From the NCBI RefSeq assembly GCF_002001165.1, contig NZ_MUNQ01000007.1:248001-312000 (forward strand): a stretch of DNA of 64,000 nt. Reading direction: 5' to 3'. Positions 1-8,335 of this stretch are shown here, piece after piece. The position numbers were made by a program, and so were the translations under genes. This stretch comes from Rhodanobacter sp. C05 (GTDB taxonomy: Bacteria > Pseudomonadota > Gammaproteobacteria > Xanthomonadales > Rhodanobacteraceae). How positions within the stretch are numbered: the stretch's first letter is position 1; each line of letters opens with the position of its first letter. The notes under the pieces were generated by a model. The model was not told the DNA's origin. It saw only the letters and a program-made list of their open reading frames with translations, and ran no database searches.

Positions 1-809
<809 letters not shown>

Positions 810-878
810 TTCGTCGGATGTCTTGCCCGCGCGCAATGCAGCCTTCATGCTGACGCCATGCCGATTGAGCACCTTGCA

Positions 879-905
879 ATCCGTACGTCGAGCACACCCC
901 GTCTC
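879..905 (+). promoter_or_regulatory. Candidate ECF sigma promoter of the sigma/anti-sigma operon
   Basis: AATCCGTA at 878-885 is followed, 16 bases after AATCCG, by CGTCTC at 900-905, with the sigma gene starting 20 bases further on. The same arrangement (ATCCGTAA, 15-base spacer, CGTATC) precedes the fasciclin gene at 2263-2288. The shared pattern suggests autoregulation by the ECF sigma factor. This is inference from two sites only. Confidence 0.4.
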
Positions 906-925
906 ATGCCGGATGGCAAGGCCAC

Positions 926-1489
926 ATGCCTGTGAGCAGCAGCCCGGTCGAACCTGAGGAGTTGACCCGTCTGCTGATCCACACGGGCCGCGGTGATCAA
1001 CACGCCTTTGCCGAGCTGTACCAGCGCACCTCATCGAAACTGTTTGGCGTATGCCTGCGCATGCTGCGTGAACGCAGCGAAGCCGAAGAGGTATTGCAGG
1101 AAACCTACATGACCGTATGGCGCCGCGCCGCCAGTTTCGATGCATCCAAGGCCAGCGCCATCACCTGGCTGGTAACGCTGGCCCGCAACAAGGCGATCGA
1201 TCGGCTGCGCCAACACCGCGAAGAACAGCTGGACGACCCGCTCCGGCTCGAAGAAACCGCCGATGTGCAGCCCACACCAGCCGCCGACGCCGAAATCAGC
1301 CAGGAGCGCCAACGTCTGCAGCGATGTCTGGACGAACTGGAATCGCCGCAGCGCGCTGCCGTGCGTGAAGCCTTTTTCACCGGCGCGACGTATAACGAAC
1401 TGGCGACCCGCTGCAAGGTGCCGCTGGGCACCATGAAAAGCTGGATCCGCCGCAGCCTGCTGCAACTACGCACCTGTCTGGAACGATGA
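926..1489 (+). CDS. ECF RNA polymerase sigma factor, SigK-like
   Basis: This 187-residue protein has the two domains of an extracytoplasmic-function sigma factor. Region 2 spans about residues 22-90 (DQHAFAELYQRTSSKLFGVC, then TWLVTLARNKAIDRLR) and region 4 about 128-182 (LDELESPQRAAVREAFFTG, then the helix-turn-helix TYNELATRCKVPLGTMKSWI). There is no C-terminal extension. It overlaps the next gene, a RskA-type anti-sigma factor, by 4 bases (ATGA), so the pair is translationally coupled. A downstream secreted fasciclin protein makes the set resemble mycobacterial sigK-rskA with its mpt70/mpt83 targets. The sigma family is certain; the SigK-like subgroup rests mainly on the partner genes. Confidence 0.93.
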   Translation: MPVSSSPVEPEELTRLLIHTGRGDQHAFAELYQRTSSKLFGVCLRMLRERSEAEEVLQETYMTVWRRAASFDASKASAITWLVTLARNKAIDRLRQHREEQLDDPLRLEETADVQPTPAADAEISQERQRLQRCLDELESPQRAAVREAFFTGATYNELATRCKVPLGTMKSWIRRSLLQLRTCLER

Positions 1490-2211
1490 ACACACCTGCC
1501 GACCACCGCCACGACGATCTGCGCTATGCCGAGTACGTACTCGGTGTGCTGGACGCCGATGCGCGCGCGGCGGTGGAGCGGGAGATTCAGGTCAATCCGC
1601 AAGCCGCCGCAGCGGTCGCCCTGTGGCAACGTCATTTGACGCCACTGGCCGACGATGTCGGCGACATGGCTCCGGCGCCGTATGTCTGGGCACGCATCCG
1701 CGATTCACTGCAATTGGCTGCACCGGCAACGCCGCAGCCACGCACCAGCCTATGGGACAACCTGCGCCTGTGGCGCTGGCTCGGCATCGGCGCCAGCATG
1801 GTGGCGGCAGCCTGCGTGGCGGTCATGTTTGCACTGCCACGCCTGGCAACCACGCCATCGGTGGTCAACGCCGGTTACATGGCCGCCACCATCACGCAGG
1901 ACAATGGTGTCACCGGCTGGACCGCCACGATGGATCTTCAGCATGCGCGAATGATCGTGGTACCGGCCACGCCGACCGCGTTTGTGCAGGGGCGCGCACC
2001 CGAGCTGTGGCTGATCCCGCCGGGTGAAAAGCCCATCTCACTGGGCGTGATCGCACGCGACAAACCCACGACCATCGCCTTGCGCACCCAATTGCTGACA
2101 CGCCTGAGCGCCCAGGCTCTGCTTGCCGTATCGGTGGAACCGGTTGGCGGCTCACCCACCGGCCAGCCCACCGGCCCGGTGATGGCCAAGGGTGCAATCA
2201 CCGGCGCCTGA
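1486..2211 (+). CDS. Anti-sigma factor, RskA (anti-sigma-K) family, membrane-anchored
   Basis: This 241-residue protein probably holds the cognate ECF sigma factor inactive at the inner membrane. The N-terminal cytoplasmic part (residues 1-90) has the anti-sigma zinc-finger-like fold region (DDLRYAEYVLGVLDADARAA), but no HxxxCxxC zinc triad is visible. One transmembrane helix covers about 98-118, and a periplasmic RskA domain (about 125-241) includes PELWLIPPGEKPISLGV, typical of this family. Release would normally require regulated proteolysis of the periplasmic domain. The gene is coupled to the sigma gene by a 4-base overlap. The signal sensed is not visible. Confidence 0.9.
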   Translation: MNTPADHRHDDLRYAEYVLGVLDADARAAVEREIQVNPQAAAAVALWQRHLTPLADDVGDMAPAPYVWARIRDSLQLAAPATPQPRTSLWDNLRLWRWLGIGASMVAAACVAVMFALPRLATTPSVVNAGYMAATITQDNGVTGWTATMDLQHARMIVVPATPTAFVQGRAPELWLIPPGEKPISLGVIARDKPTTIALRTQLLTRLSAQALLAVSVEPVGGSPTGQPTGPVMAKGAITGA

Positions 2212-2262
2212 CCGGCTTGTTGCATGGCTGGGTTGGGATCAACTTATTTTTGTCCCGTTTGC

Positions 2263-2288
2263 ATCCGTAACCACATCTGCTGCGTATC
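2263..2288 (+). promoter_or_regulatory. Candidate ECF sigma promoter of the fasciclin gene
   Basis: ATCCGTAA at 2263-2270 and CGTATC at 2283-2288 are separated as in the site upstream of the ECF sigma gene (879-905). The ATCC core recalls the CCATCC -35 element reported for mycobacterial SigK. The site is 45 bases before the fasciclin start codon. Assignment is inference from the paired sites and gene context. Confidence 0.4.
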
Positions 2289-2333
2289 TCCTCCCGCTTC
2301 CGATCCGCGAAGCGGACATCACTGGAGAACGAG

Positions 2334-2918
2334 ATGAAGATCAATCAGCACATGCGCACCGTTGCCCTTGGCTTTTCTCTGGCATTGGCCACGGCGGCTG
2401 CAGCACCGATGGCCATGGCCGGCTCGATGAGCATGGAAAAGACCGTGATGGTCGGCGGTGCGGCGATGTACCCGTCGAAGAACATCATCCAGAACGCGGT
2501 CAACTCGAAGGATCACACCACCCTGGTCGCCGCGGTGAAGGCTGCCGGCCTGGTCGACACCCTTTCCGGCACGGGTCCGTTCACGGTGTTCGCGCCAACC
2601 AACGAGGCGTTTGCGGCGCTGCCCGCAGGCACCGTCGACAATCTGCTGAAGCCTGAGAACAGGGCCACGCTGACCAAGATTCTTACCTACCATGTGGTGG
2701 CCGGAAAGATGACCTCGCATGACCTCGAAAAGGCAGTCATGACAGGCGGCGGCAAGGCCGTGCTGAAGACTGTCGAAGGTGATTCGATCACGGTCGCAAA
2801 GAGCGGCAGCGCCTGGACTGTCACCGACGACAAGGGCAACGCGGCCAACATCACCATCGCGGACGTGATCCAGTCGAATGGCGTGATCTTCGTGATCGAC
2901 AAGGTACTGATGCCGTAA
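2334..2918 (+). CDS. Secreted fasciclin (FAS1) domain protein
   Basis: This 194-residue exported protein has a signal peptide of about 29 residues (hydrophobic stretch, then PMAMAG) and one FAS1 domain over about residues 50-194. FAS1 landmarks are FTVFAPTNEAF (H1), the central YHVV, and the closing GVIFVIDKVLMP (H2). FAS1 proteins mediate adhesion or ligand binding at the cell surface. A good ribosome-binding site (GGAGAACGAG) precedes the ATG, and a strong terminator follows. It sits directly downstream of an ECF sigma/RskA pair, as fasciclin genes mpt70/mpt83 are controlled by SigK in mycobacteria, so it is probably a target of that sigma factor. Its ligand is unknown. Confidence 0.92.
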   Translation: MKINQHMRTVALGFSLALATAAAAPMAMAGSMSMEKTVMVGGAAMYPSKNIIQNAVNSKDHTTLVAAVKAAGLVDTLSGTGPFTVFAPTNEAFAALPAGTVDNLLKPENRATLTKILTYHVVAGKMTSHDLEKAVMTGGGKAVLKTVEGDSITVAKSGSAWTVTDDKGNAANITIADVIQSNGVIFVIDKVLMP

Positions 2919-2943
2919 TCGGCAGTAACGCTTCATTGCATCG

Positions 2944-2978
2944 GCCGCCCCGATTCCATCGTCGGGGCGGCTTTTTTT
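2944..2978 (+). terminator. Rho-independent terminator after the fasciclin gene
   Basis: A perfect 10-bp stem (GCCGCCCCGA at 2944-2953, TCGGGGCGGC at 2962-2971) with an 8-base loop is followed by seven T residues. It lies 26 bases after the stop codon. Confidence 0.95.
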
Positions 2979-3027
2979 GCGACGACATCGGCGCTAAGGT
3001 GCTTGCTGGTTTTCGTGGGAATTTCGC

Positions 3028-3561
3028 ATGGCCCTGCTAGCTCCGCTCGACCTCCAGCGCTGGATCGACGAACACCGCCACCTGCTCAAACCGCCGGTAG
3101 GCAACAAGTGCATCGTCGACGGCGACTTCATCATCATGATCGTCGGCGGCCCCAACGCGCGTACCGATTACCACCACGACGAAGGCCCGGAGTTCTTCTA
3201 CCAGCTCGAGGGCGAGATGGTGTTGAAGGTGCAGGACGATGGCCACGCGCGCGATATCCCGATTCGCGCCGGCGAAATCTTTTACCTGCCGCCGTGCGTA
3301 CCGCACTCGCCACAGCGCCTGCCTGATTCGATCGGCCTGGTGATCGAACGGCGCCGCGTCCGCGGTGAGAAGGATGGTCTGCTGTGGTTTTGCGAGCGTT
3401 GCAACCACAAGCTGTACGAGGAATATTTCGTGCTCGACAGCATCGAACGCGATTTCCCGCCGGTGTTCGACCGCTTCTACGGTTCACGCGATGCGCGCAG
3501 CTGTGACGCCTGCGGGCACCTGAACCCGGCACCGGCGAAATACGCCGAATACCACCCCTGA
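3028..3561 (+). CDS. nbaC: 3-hydroxyanthranilate 3,4-dioxygenase
   Basis: This 177-residue cupin enzyme opens the ring of 3-hydroxyanthranilate to give 2-amino-3-carboxymuconate semialdehyde, the precursor of quinolinate in the kynurenine route to NAD. The iron ligands of the family are present: His49 and Glu55 in HHDEGPEFF and His93 in PHSPQR. The C-terminal rubredoxin-like site of bacterial enzymes is also complete (CERC near residue 125 and CDAC near 158). Length is normal. The gene stands alone here between the fasciclin terminator and a palindromic repeat; other kynurenine-pathway genes are not in the window. Upstream GGGA serves as a weak ribosome-binding site. Confidence 0.96.
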   Translation: MALLAPLDLQRWIDEHRHLLKPPVGNKCIVDGDFIIMIVGGPNARTDYHHDEGPEFFYQLEGEMVLKVQDDGHARDIPIRAGEIFYLPPCVPHSPQRLPDSIGLVIERRRVRGEKDGLLWFCERCNHKLYEEYFVLDSIERDFPPVFDRFYGSRDARSCDACGHLNPAPAKYAEYHP

Positions 3562-3565
3562 CGTC

Positions 3566-3625
3566 ATGCCCGCGAAAGCGGGCATCCATGTAACTGTTCG
3601 CCATGGATTCCCGCTATTGCGGGAA
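3566..3625. repeat. REP-like intergenic double hairpin
   Basis: Two short palindromes lie between convergent genes. ATGCCCGC-GAAA-GCGGGCAT occupies 3566-3585 and TTCCCGC-TATT-GCGGGAA occupies 3608-3625. The first matches the very common dispersed motif CCCGCGAAAGCGGG of proteobacterial intergenic repeats. The pair may help terminate transcription from both sides. No second copy was seen in this window. Confidence 0.6.
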
Positions 3626-3648
3626 AGACGGCATGCTCTGAGCTTTCC

Positions 3649-4221
3649 CTATGCGTTAGCGTCATCTCGAGCCAGCCATTTGCGCGCCATCCGCTGCAAC
3701 GAGGTATCCAGGCTGGAATCATCGGCCACATCCGCCACCTGGCGCCACGCCAGCGCCAGTGATTCCTCGTTGATTGTGAAGCGCTCATCCTCGCCAGCAT
3801 GCACGACATAGCGAACATCGTAATGCCAGTGATCCGGCTGACTGCCGCGTGCCGCAATCCGGTGACGATCGATGTCGAAGATGCCAGCTTCAACACGTAG
3901 ACCCACCACGCCGGTTTCTTCCTCTGCTTCGCGCAACGCTACCCGCGCCAGATCCACATCACCGTCAGCATGACCTCCCGGCTGCAGCCAGCGGTCCAGC
4001 TTGCGATGGTGCATCAGCAGCACGCGCATGCCGTCTGCACTGACCAGCCATGCCGAGCCGGTGAAGTGACCCGAGAGATGACTGCGCTCGAACACGGCAG
4101 GATGGGACTGCAGGAAACCGGTGAACCGGGCAACCGAGGCAACATCCCCGGGAGTACGCGAGGCGTATTCCTCGAAGTCGAGCCGCATTCGCGAAAAATC
4201 AGACAGCATGACTTGAGACAT
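3649..4221 (-). CDS. Nudix hydrolase
   Basis: This 190-residue protein has a Nudix box at about residues 82-104 (GGHADGDVDLARVALREAEE, then ETGV), with the catalytic REAEEETG core intact. The first Glu of the consensus GX5E is replaced by Val, which is tolerated in several subfamilies. Nudix enzymes hydrolyse nucleoside diphosphates linked to another group; the substrate here cannot be read from sequence. The N-terminal extension of about 45 residues (FEEYASRTPGDVASVARF) suits the larger ADP-ribose/8-oxo-type family members. It is convergent with nbaC and divergent from the permease pair. An alternative start is Met5. Confidence 0.88.
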   Translation of the reverse strand: MSQVMLSDFSRMRLDFEEYASRTPGDVASVARFTGFLQSHPAVFERSHLSGHFTGSAWLVSADGMRVLLMHHRKLDRWLQPGGHADGDVDLARVALREAEEETGVVGLRVEAGIFDIDRHRIAARGSQPDHWHYDVRYVVHAGEDERFTINEESLALAWRQVADVADDSSLDTSLQRMARKWLARDDANA

Positions 4222-4369
4222 GGGATGCGGGAACGGCGTCCATCATAGCTGCGTCGCAGCTTGTTCCCCTTCCGCCACTCCGTTATGGTTGCTTGTCACA
4301 TCGGCTCGTCGCGTCATACTCGTCGCGGTTCCAGGCGAGCGTGCATTGGTTTTCACGGGGAGTCACCAA

Positions 4370-5854
4370 ATGCTTTTCCAGCGCGTCAAGTCACTCGATC
4401 AGATTCTCGCCACCGCCGAGAAGAAAAGCCTCACACGTCAGCTCGGCCCCATCCAGCTCACCCTGCTCGGTATCGGCGCCATCATCGGCACCGGCATTTT
4501 CGTGCTGACCGCCGAAGCGGGCCAGAAAGCAGGTCCCGGCATGATGATCGCCTTCGTGATCGCCGCGGTGGTCTGCGCGCTTGCCGCGCTGGCCTACGCC
4601 GAACTGGCTTCGATGATACCGGTGGCCGGGTCCGCCTATACCTACACCTATGGTGTGATTGGCGAGAGCGTGGCTTGGGTGGTCGGCTGGGCACTCGTGC
4701 TGGAATACACGGTCGCCGCCAGTACGGTCTGCGTGGGCTGGTCAGGATACGTGAACGGGCTGCTTGCCCACAGCGGATTCGGGCTGCCGGAATTCCTGCG
4801 CACGGGCCCGATGGACGGCGGCACCTTCAACCTGCTCGCCTTCCTGATCGGAATTGCCGTCACTCTCCTGCTGGTTGTCGGCACCTCCAAGTCAGCCAAG
4901 GTCAATGCCTTCCTGGTGCTGATCAAAGTCGCGGCATTGACCGTGTTCATCTACGTGGCGCTGCCCGCCGTGAAGGATCCGAACTTCAAGCCCTTCGTGC
5001 CCAACGGCTGGGGCAGCCCGATGGGCGGCATTGGCGTGCTTGGCGCCGCCGCCTCGATCTTCTTCGCCTATGTCGGCTTCGACGCCGTATCGACGGCAGC
5101 GGAAGAGACCAAGAATCCGAACCGCAACATCCCGATCGGCCTGATCGGCTCACTCGGCGTTTGCACCATCTACTACCTGCTGGTGAGCTACGCGGCCGTC
5201 GGCTCGGTGGGTGCGCAACCGATGCTCGGCCCGGATGGCCTCGCACTGCAGCCAGGCACACCCGAAATGGCGGTGGCCTGCCATGCCTCGCAGGCACTGG
5301 TCTGCAGCAAGGAAGCACTGGCGCACGTCATGCGCCTGCTCAACCACAATCAGCTGGGCAACATGATCGGCTTCGCGGCGAGCATCGCGTTGCCGTCGGT
5401 CATCCTCACGATGACCTACGGACAGACCCGCATCTTCTTCACCATGGCCCGCGACGGCCTGCTGCCGAATTCGCTCGCGAAGATCCATCCACGCTTCCAC
5501 ACGCCATACGTGATCACGCTGATCACCGGCGTCTTCGTATCCCTGTTCGGCGCCATGTTCCCGGTGGGTGCGCTCGCTGACGTCACGAATTCGGGCACCC
5601 TGTTTGCCTTCATGATGGTGTCACTTGGCGTACTGATCCTTCGCATCAAGCAGCCTGACCGTCATCGTCCGTTCCGCACGCCGTTGCCCTGGGTGGTCTG
5701 CCCGCTTGCCGTGTTCGGTTGCCTGCTGCTGTTCTTCAACCTTTCGACCAAGACCATTGTCATCTTCTTCAGCTGGGCGGCGATTGGTCTGGTGATCTAT
5801 TACCTCTATGGCTATCGCAAGAGCCATCTGGCCAACGGCACCGAGCCGGATTGA
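4370..5854 (+). CDS. APC-family amino acid permease (cationic amino acid transporter-like)
   Basis: This 494-residue integral membrane protein has about 12 transmembrane segments and the APC superfamily signature in TM1 (GIGAIIGTGIFVLTA). AYAELASMIPVAGSAYTYTY is typical of the bacterial CAT/YfnA group that imports amino acids by proton symport. A longer open frame reaches back to 4220, but Met at 4370 is preceded by a CACGGGGAG ribosome-binding site and begins the conserved N-terminus, so it was chosen. A paralogous permease follows 75 bases downstream. The loop at about residues 285-320 is long and carries two Cys residues. The substrate is not determined. Confidence 0.9.
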   Translation: MLFQRVKSLDQILATAEKKSLTRQLGPIQLTLLGIGAIIGTGIFVLTAEAGQKAGPGMMIAFVIAAVVCALAALAYAELASMIPVAGSAYTYTYGVIGESVAWVVGWALVLEYTVAASTVCVGWSGYVNGLLAHSGFGLPEFLRTGPMDGGTFNLLAFLIGIAVTLLLVVGTSKSAKVNAFLVLIKVAALTVFIYVALPAVKDPNFKPFVPNGWGSPMGGIGVLGAAASIFFAYVGFDAVSTAAEETKNPNRNIPIGLIGSLGVCTIYYLLVSYAAVGSVGAQPMLGPDGLALQPGTPEMAVACHASQALVCSKEALAHVMRLLNHNQLGNMIGFAASIALPSVILTMTYGQTRIFFTMARDGLLPNSLAKIHPRFHTPYVITLITGVFVSLFGAMFPVGALADVTNSGTLFAFMMVSLGVLILRIKQPDRHRPFRTPLPWVVCPLAVFGCLLLFFNLSTKTIVIFFSWAAIGLVIYYLYGYRKSHLANGTEPD

Positions 5855-5886
5855 TCCTGCGCCCCTCTATTCAGCCTGCAACATTG

Positions 5887-5910
5887 CCGGCACGGTGCCC
5901 ACCGTGCCGG
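5887..5910. other. Hairpin between the two permease genes
   Basis: CCGGCACGGTG (5887-5897) can pair with CACCGTGCCGG (5900-5910). No T-tract follows, so it is not a classic terminator. It could damp read-through or stabilise the upstream mRNA end. Confidence 0.4.
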
Positions 5911-5929
5911 TGTTATATCCGGAACGCCC

Positions 5930-7375
5930 ATGCTCAAGCAGCTACTCGCGCGCAAGACCGATTTCTCGAATGTCGATGAAGGTGACGGCCCAGGCCTGAA
6001 ACGGACGCTGGGCCCGTGGGGTCTCACCGCGCTGGGCATCGGCGCCGTGATCGGCGGGGGCATCTTCGTGATCACCGGCCAGGCTGCTGCCGAGCATGCC
6101 GGCCCGGCGATCATCCTCTCGTTCGTGATCGCCGCCATCTGCTGCAGTTTCACGGCGCTTTGCTATGCCGAGTTCGCGACATTGATCCCGATGTCGGGCA
6201 GCTCGTATTCCTACGCGTACGCCACCCTGGGCGAGCTGGTGGCCTGGTTCATTGGCTGGAACATGGTGCTGGAATACGGTGTGTCAGCCTCCGCCGTCGC
6301 GGTGAGCTGGACCGGTTATTTCGTCAGCCTGCTGGATAACTGCGGCCTCCATTTGCCCGACGTGCTGACCAATGCGCCACTCGCCTATACGGACGGTCAC
6401 CTCGTGACGACCGGTGCCCTGTTCAATATGCCAGCAGTTGCAATCGTGCTGGTCCTGACCTGGTTGTGTTACGTCGGCATCAAGGAATCCAGCGGCGCAA
6501 ATCTCGCCATGGTGATCCTCAAGGTCGGCCTGATCGTGATCGTGATCGTCGCCGGCTGGCATTACGTGAACCCGAGTTACTGGCATCCCTTCATACCGGC
6601 CAACCAGAGTCCGGAAAAATACGGCTGGTCCGGCATCATGCGGGCGGCGACCCTGGTGTTCTTCGCCTATATCGGCTTCGAGGCCACCTCGACCGCCGCG
6701 CAGGAAGCGAAGAATCCGCAGCGCGATCTGCCGATCGCCACGCTGGCATCGCTGGCCATCTGTACTGTTTTGTACATCGGTGTCGCCGCGGTGATCACCG
6801 GACTGCTGCCGTTCGACCAGCTCGGCACCGCCGAGCCCGTCGTGACGGCAGTCAGGGCACATCCGGAACTCGGCTGGCTGCGCTGGGTGGTCGAAATCGG
6901 CGCGCTGATCGGATTGTCGTCGGTGATCCTGGTCATGATCATCGCGCAGCCTCGCATCTTCATGATCATGAGCCGCGACGGCATGCTGCCCAAGGTGTTC
7001 TCCAAAATCCACCCGCGCTATCGCACACCGCACATCAACACCGTGATCACCGGCATCGGCATCGCAGCACTCGCTGCGGTGTTCCCGCTCGACATACTCG
7101 GTGACCTCGTCTCGATGGGCACCTTGATCGCCTTCGTCGCGGTCTGTGCCGGCGTGCTGATCCTGCGTCACACGCAACCCGACCTGCCACGCACCTTCCG
7201 CGTGCCATGGGCGCCGGTCACCTGCGTACTCGGCGTGCTCAGCTGCCTTGGCTTGCTCTACTGGGAAAACTGGTACCAGTGGCTGATGCTCGGCATCTGG
7301 ACGGTGATCGGCCTGGCGATCTACTTCGGCTATGGCCGCAAGCATAGTCAGCTGCGGAATCTGCCTCAGGCATGA
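5930..7375 (+). CDS. APC-family amino acid permease, second copy
   Basis: This 481-residue APC permease is paralogous to the gene just upstream. It has the same TM1 signature (GIGAVIGGGIFVITG), the YAEFATLIPMSGSSYSYAYA segment, and FFAYIGFEATSTAAQEAKNP matching FFAYVGFDAVSTAAEETKNP of its neighbour. About 12 transmembrane segments are predicted. The pair likely arose by tandem duplication and may take different amino acids. The ribosome-binding site is weak. After it comes an AT-rich convergent region without an obvious terminator. Confidence 0.9.
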   Translation: MLKQLLARKTDFSNVDEGDGPGLKRTLGPWGLTALGIGAVIGGGIFVITGQAAAEHAGPAIILSFVIAAICCSFTALCYAEFATLIPMSGSSYSYAYATLGELVAWFIGWNMVLEYGVSASAVAVSWTGYFVSLLDNCGLHLPDVLTNAPLAYTDGHLVTTGALFNMPAVAIVLVLTWLCYVGIKESSGANLAMVILKVGLIVIVIVAGWHYVNPSYWHPFIPANQSPEKYGWSGIMRAATLVFFAYIGFEATSTAAQEAKNPQRDLPIATLASLAICTVLYIGVAAVITGLLPFDQLGTAEPVVTAVRAHPELGWLRWVVEIGALIGLSSVILVMIIAQPRIFMIMSRDGMLPKVFSKIHPRYRTPHINTVITGIGIAALAAVFPLDILGDLVSMGTLIAFVAVCAGVLILRHTQPDLPRTFRVPWAPVTCVLGVLSCLGLLYWENWYQWLMLGIWTVIGLAIYFGYGRKHSQLRNLPQA

Positions 7376-7836
7376 CTTGGCTGAAAAGTTGCCATTTGCG
7401 TTAATTGGCATCAAAAAGCTTCGAACATCCTTGATATTCGCAGAAGTGGCATTTGTGTCACCAAGGCACACTTCTAATGAAAATAATCAAGAATTTTTAC
7501 TCAAGTCATTGTTTTTAATATATTTAACGAGATTTTTTCGATAGATCTTCGGTAGCTGATCGCCCATTCGCCAATCGCGGGAGTATCATCCTCAGTCCGC
7601 GGGTTGATCACTTGGCAGTGGGCCCCGGATCGCCGCCCGGCGCATCAGGTGAGTCAGCTCCTCAGCTTGATGCGTCGGGCAGCACTTTCTTCGGGCCAGC
7701 CGCCCCGCACTTCCCCCTCACCCGACTTTTCCAGTGCTTCGCCACAGGCGATGCACCCTCATCACGCGCATCAAAAGAAAAGGCCGGCGATATGCCGGCC
7801 TTCAAATGATCCGCATGCGCTACTGACGTAGTGCGA
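7376..7836. other. Convergent intergenic region with AT-rich block and long inverted repeat
   Basis: No convincing gene is seen in these 461 bases. Bases 7380-7550 are strongly AT-rich against the GC-rich background. An imperfect inverted repeat (GCCCGGCGCATCA at 7635-7647, TGATGCGTCGGGC at 7668-7680, one mismatch) could form a 13-bp stem. The right end holds the HiPIP terminator. Short open frames here lack ribosome-binding sites and recognisable similarity. Confidence 0.6.
7771..7802 (-). terminator. Rho-independent terminator of the HiPIP gene
   Basis: On the minus strand a 9-bp stem (AAGGCCGGC/GCCGGCCTT, arms 7780-7788 and 7794-7802, 5-base loop) is followed by TTTCTTTT. It lies 34 bases after the stop codon. 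Confidence 0.9.
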
Positions 7837-8169
7837 TCAGGACTTCTTTGGCGTGTGTGACACGCACCAGCCTTTCGCATTCACCGACTTGCCCGGGAAC
7901 AGCTGGCACGGCCCGCGACCGGTGGCGCCGCCGGAATAGAACTGGCAATTGGAGCAGCTGTCACCCGCCTTGTGTTTCGCGTCGGTGGACTTGCTGGCAT
8001 CTTCCACGTAACCAAGCGCCTTGGCGGTCGGATCGGCCTCGGTCACCGGCGGCAGATCGGCAGCACGTGCGAAGCGCGGCAAGCCGCCGATGACCAAGGC
8101 AGCGACGGTGGTGCCGGCTGCGACCTTGAGGAATCGGCGACGCGATTCGTTATCTTGTTCGTTCGACAT
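7837..8169 (-). CDS. hip: High-potential iron-sulfur protein (HiPIP), Tat-exported
   Basis: This 110-residue precursor is a periplasmic [4Fe-4S] electron carrier, usually donating electrons to terminal oxidases or a photosynthetic centre. The N-terminus has a twin-arginine signal (SRRRFLKVAAG, hydrophobic stretch, cleavage after FARA), as expected for a protein exported folded. Four cluster cysteines are visible: CSNC, PCQLF and GWCVSH. The frame is open upstream, but Met at 8169 directly follows a GGAGG ribosome-binding site. It is monocistronic with its own terminator and lies divergent to the methionine-salvage genes. Confidence 0.96.
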   Translation of the reverse strand: MSNEQDNESRRRFLKVAAGTTVAALVIGGLPRFARAADLPPVTEADPTAKALGYVEDASKSTDAKHKAGDSCSNCQFYSGGATGRGPCQLFPGKSVNAKGWCVSHTPKKS

Positions 8170-8317
8170 GGACAAGCCTCCGTCGGGATCTATCCGGCGC
8201 ACCCTGCCCCGGATTACTGCTGGATGGTACGCCCGCCACCGCAATCTTTCATGACTTGCGAGAATGGCTCTCATTTAAACAAGGCAGCCGCCTCGCACAT
8301 GTTATCATGGACCCTCA

Positions 8318-8331
8318 TTTGGACGTCCAAA
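8318..8331. promoter_or_regulatory. Palindromic operator candidate upstream of mtnB
   Basis: TTTGGACGTCCAAA is a perfect 14-bp palindrome ending 4 bases before the mtnB ATG, where a ribosome-binding site would normally be. A -10-like TTATCAT is at 8302-8308. The GACGTC core also occurs in MetJ boxes (AGACGTCT), but no tandem second box is present, so the binding protein is not identified. Confidence 0.5.
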
Positions 8332-8335
8332 CACC

